The position numbers and the translations under genes were made by a program. A stretch of 38,881 nt of DNA, from contig JACQSK010000015.1 in assembly GCA_016205975.1 (NCBI GenBank), positions 74,624 to 113,504 of the forward strand, read 5' to 3'. Origin of the DNA: Candidatus Uhrbacteria bacterium (GTDB lineage: Bacteria > Patescibacteriota > Patescibacteriia > UBA9934 > GWF2-40-263). This document shows positions 37,284 through 38,881 of the stretch, in pieces (the stretch's first letter is position 1; every line of letters starts with the position of its first letter). The notes below the pieces were generated by a model. That model was not told where the DNA came from. It saw nothing but the letters and a program-made list of their open reading frames with translations, and did no database searches.

Positions 37284-38504
37284 ATGGCACAAGTAAAACC
37301 AGAGATCGAGACGTTTGCGAAGATTAAGGTCGTCGGAATCGGAGGAGGCGGCAGCGCGGCTGTGCATCGCATGATTAGCGATAACATAAAGGGGGTGGAG
37401 TTCATGGTGATCAATACGGACGTGCAGGCGCTCAATCAAAGTCTCGCGCCGCGAAAAATCGTTATCGGAAAGACGATCACGCGTGGACTGGGAGCCGGGA
37501 TGAACCCGGACATCGGCGCGCGCGCCGCAGAGGAAAATCAAAATGAAATCCGCGAAGCGCTCTCCGGTTCCGACATGGTGTTCCTCACCTGCGGCTTAGG
37601 AGGCGGCACGGGAACTGGCGCCATCCCAGAGGTCGCCAGGCTCGCCAAAGATATCGGCGCGCTCACCGTCGCCGTGGTGACCAAGCCGTTCACCTTTGAG
37701 GGCGCACAGCGCCGCCGGATTGCCGACGACGGGTTTGAGAGACTCTTGCAGCACGTGGACGCCATCATCACGATTCCCAACGACCGCGTCTTGCAAATCA
37801 TCGACAAGAAGACCTCGCTCATGGACGCCTTCATCGTCGTGGACGATGTGCTGCGCCAAGGCGTGCAGGGGATCGCTGAGCTTATTACTATCCCGGGTCT
37901 CATCAACGTGGACTATGCGGACGTGAAGGCCATTATGGAAAACTCGGGTTCCGCGCTCATGGGTATTGGCCGCGCCAGCGGTGAAAACCGTGCGGTGGAG
38001 GCGGCCAAGCAGGCGATCGCGAGTCCCTTGCTCGAGCTCTCTATCGATGGCGCCAAGGGTATCCTTTTCACGATCTCAGGCGGCAGCGATCTGGGTATGC
38101 ATGAAGTTGCCGAGGCCGCAAAGGTTATTACGAGCTCGGCCGATGAGGATGCGAAGGTAATTTTCGGCGCGAACGTCGATGACGGTATGACCGATGAGGT
38201 GCGCATTACCGTAGTGGCAACCGGATTTGATTCCCGCGAGCGCCGCACCAAAGCACCAGGCACCGTCGAAGTACAGGCGCAGGGCACCTGGGCGCCAAGC
38301 CCGCTCCTGCGCGTGCGCGAAGAAGAAGCGCCACGCCAGCGCCCAAAGGTGAACTATCAACCGGCCGCTCCGATCGAGCGCCAGGGAAGCCCGTCTCCGG
38401 TTGTGCGCCGAGAGTCGCCTGTCAAAGTGGCGCCAGCGCCAGCCATGCAAAAGGATGAAGAAGAGATTGAGATTCCGGCGTTCATCCGCAAGAAGATGAT
38501 GTAG
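37284..38504 (+). CDS. ftsZ: Cell division protein FtsZ
   Basis: A 406-aa tubulin-like GTPase that forms the division ring. The N-terminal GTP loop is [16 protein letters not shown] (16-31), with A-A-V-H-R in place of the usual N-A-V-N-R. The tubulin signature GGGTGTG is at 106-112. The T7 loop [11 protein letters not shown] is near 208. After a linker of about 65 residues, the conserved C-terminal peptide [13 protein letters not shown] ends the protein and would bind FtsA. ATG 37284 gives the normal N-terminus; the frame is open to 37206 but that part does not look like FtsZ. Confidence 0.96.
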   Translation: MAQVKPEIETFAKIKVVGIGGGGSAAVHRMISDNIKGVEFMVINTDVQALNQSLAPRKIVIGKTITRGLGAGMNPDIGARAAEENQNEIREALSGSDMVFLTCGLGGGTGTGAIPEVARLAKDIGALTVAVVTKPFTFEGAQRRRIADDGFERLLQHVDAIITIPNDRVLQIIDKKTSLMDAFIVVDDVLRQGVQGIAELITIPGLINVDYADVKAIMENSGSALMGIGRASGENRAVEAAKQAIASPLLELSIDGAKGILFTISGGSDLGMHEVAEAAKVITSSADEDAKVIFGANVDDGMTDEVRITVVATGFDSRERRTKAPGTVEVQAQGTWAPSPLLRVREEEAPRQRPKVNYQPAAPIERQGSPSPVVRRESPVKVAPAPAMQKDEEEIEIPAFIRKKMM

Positions 38505-38514
38505 AGAGATAAAC

Positions 38515-38542
38515 AAACGACTGGGGCGTTCCGGTCGTTTTT
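38515..38542 (+). terminator. Terminator of ftsZ
   Basis: AACGACTGG pairs with CCGGTCGTT around a short loop, with TTTTT after it. Confidence 0.8.
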
Positions 38543-38550
38543 GATACAAT
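38542..38550 (+). promoter_or_regulatory. Possible extended -10 box upstream of the last ORF
   Basis: TGA-TACAAT directly after the ftsZ terminator. MITE-like element B lies between this box and the ORF at 38735. No clear -35. Confidence 0.35.
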
Positions 38551-38570
38551 GAATCGGTTGGAAAACGAGA

Positions 38571-38711
38571 AAGACCTCTGCAAAACTCGCTCTCTCATTA
38601 AGAACGGGCCTGCCAGCCGTCGCTGAAGCTATGGCTGGTCTTTGAAAGGCCCTTTGAATCGAACTGAATTCAAAGCCCCTTTAGGGGCCTGAGATCTTTT
38701 GCAGAGCTCTC
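38571..38711. mobile_element. MITE-like element B (related ends to element A)
   Basis: About 141 bp bounded by AGACCTCTGCAAAACTC on the left and the complement of GAGAGCTCTGCAAAAGATCTC on the right; the shared CTCTGCAAAA core is the same as in element A. The inside differs from A but also folds: CCAGCC/GGCTGG, CTTTGAAT/ATTCAAAG and CCCCTTTAGGGG. It has no coding frame. Shorter and less perfect ends suggest an older copy. Confidence 0.6.
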
Positions 38712-38734
38712 AAGAAACCATGTTGTAAGTCTCT

Positions 38735-38881
38735 ATGCACCCCTCCCTCGAAAACCCATTCACCCCAGAACCCAAGACTCCCCGCAGTCGTGACGACGCC
38801 GAGATGGTCGGGAAGATTTGTGGTCCTGAAGCGGAAGCAGCCATGAGATCGCTGGGAGACAAGCCTCCCAGGTCCACTCCA
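38735..38881 (+). CDS. Unknown protein, 5' end only (cut by window edge)
   Basis: An open frame of 49 codons runs from ATG 38735 to the edge without a stop. The start is MHPSLENPFTPEPKTPRSRDD, hydrophilic and Pro-rich, without signal peptide. No family is recognisable from this piece. It could be a real gene whose promoter region was invaded by element B, or a chance frame. Confidence 0.4.
   Translation, partial: MHPSLENPFTPEPKTPRSRDDAEMVGKICGPEAEAAMRSLGDKPPRSTP

Noticed and set aside
1-38881. TGA recoding as in Gracilibacteria or Absconditabacteria
   Set aside because: TGA ends scpB, the carboxypeptidase, pth and others at conserved lengths and in ATGA overlaps, so it is a normal stop.

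Overview
The window is dense, GC-rich bacterial chromosome in which TGA acts as an ordinary stop (many ATGA start/stop overlaps). The gene mix suggests a member of the Candidate Phyla Radiation (Patescibacteria), perhaps close to Uhrbacteria- or Magasanikbacteria-like lineages. The reasons are pilin-like two-helix membrane proteins fused to giant Cys-rich surface proteins, single-pass proteins with thrombospondin-type-3 calcium repeats, a RelA/SpoT protein without its ACT end, and few Shine-Dalgarno sites. This placement is inference; no rRNA gene is present to test it.

Layout. 1-3254 (+): scpA end, scpB, a D,D-carboxypeptidase, a COG2426-type membrane protein and a glycosyltransferase, overlapping in ATGA style. 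3276-3955 (-): two small membrane proteins. 4190-5050 (-): tRNA-Leu(CAA), tRNA-Met(CAU) and initiator tRNA-fMet, with a long nested hairpin between the first two and a small two-helix membrane protein gene. 5139-6769 (+): parA-parB. 6795-8282 (-): relA/spoT. 8384-9163 (+): an unrecognised charged protein. 9173-15082 (-): der, a NYN-domain gene, pth, dprA and topA. 15164-16840 (-): an LCP-family cell-wall protein, divergent from tRNA-Val(CAC). 17104-19404 (+): lepB, hisS, rpsU.

19419-35037 (+) is the most unusual part. A YqeY domain is fused in frame to a pilin-like membrane hairpin. It is followed by a MITE-like inverted-repeat element, then a 604-aa protein and a 3418-aa protein that both begin with a signal peptide and the same pilin-like hairpin and continue into Ig-like, TIG, Cys-rich and (in the giant) von Willebrand A domains. 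Three single-pass proteins with calcium-binding TSP3 repeats follow. I read this as a candidate membrane-anchored surface apparatus for adhesion, attachment or secretion; that role is inferred, not shown.

35034-38504 (+): ybeY, dgkA, ftsA and ftsZ (envelope and division). A second MITE-like element and a truncated unknown ORF close the window.

Several genes (parA, relA, lepB, LCP, ftsA and the hydrolase-like gene at 3491) have a -10 box only 7-14 nt before the start codon, which implies leaderless or nearly leaderless mRNAs.
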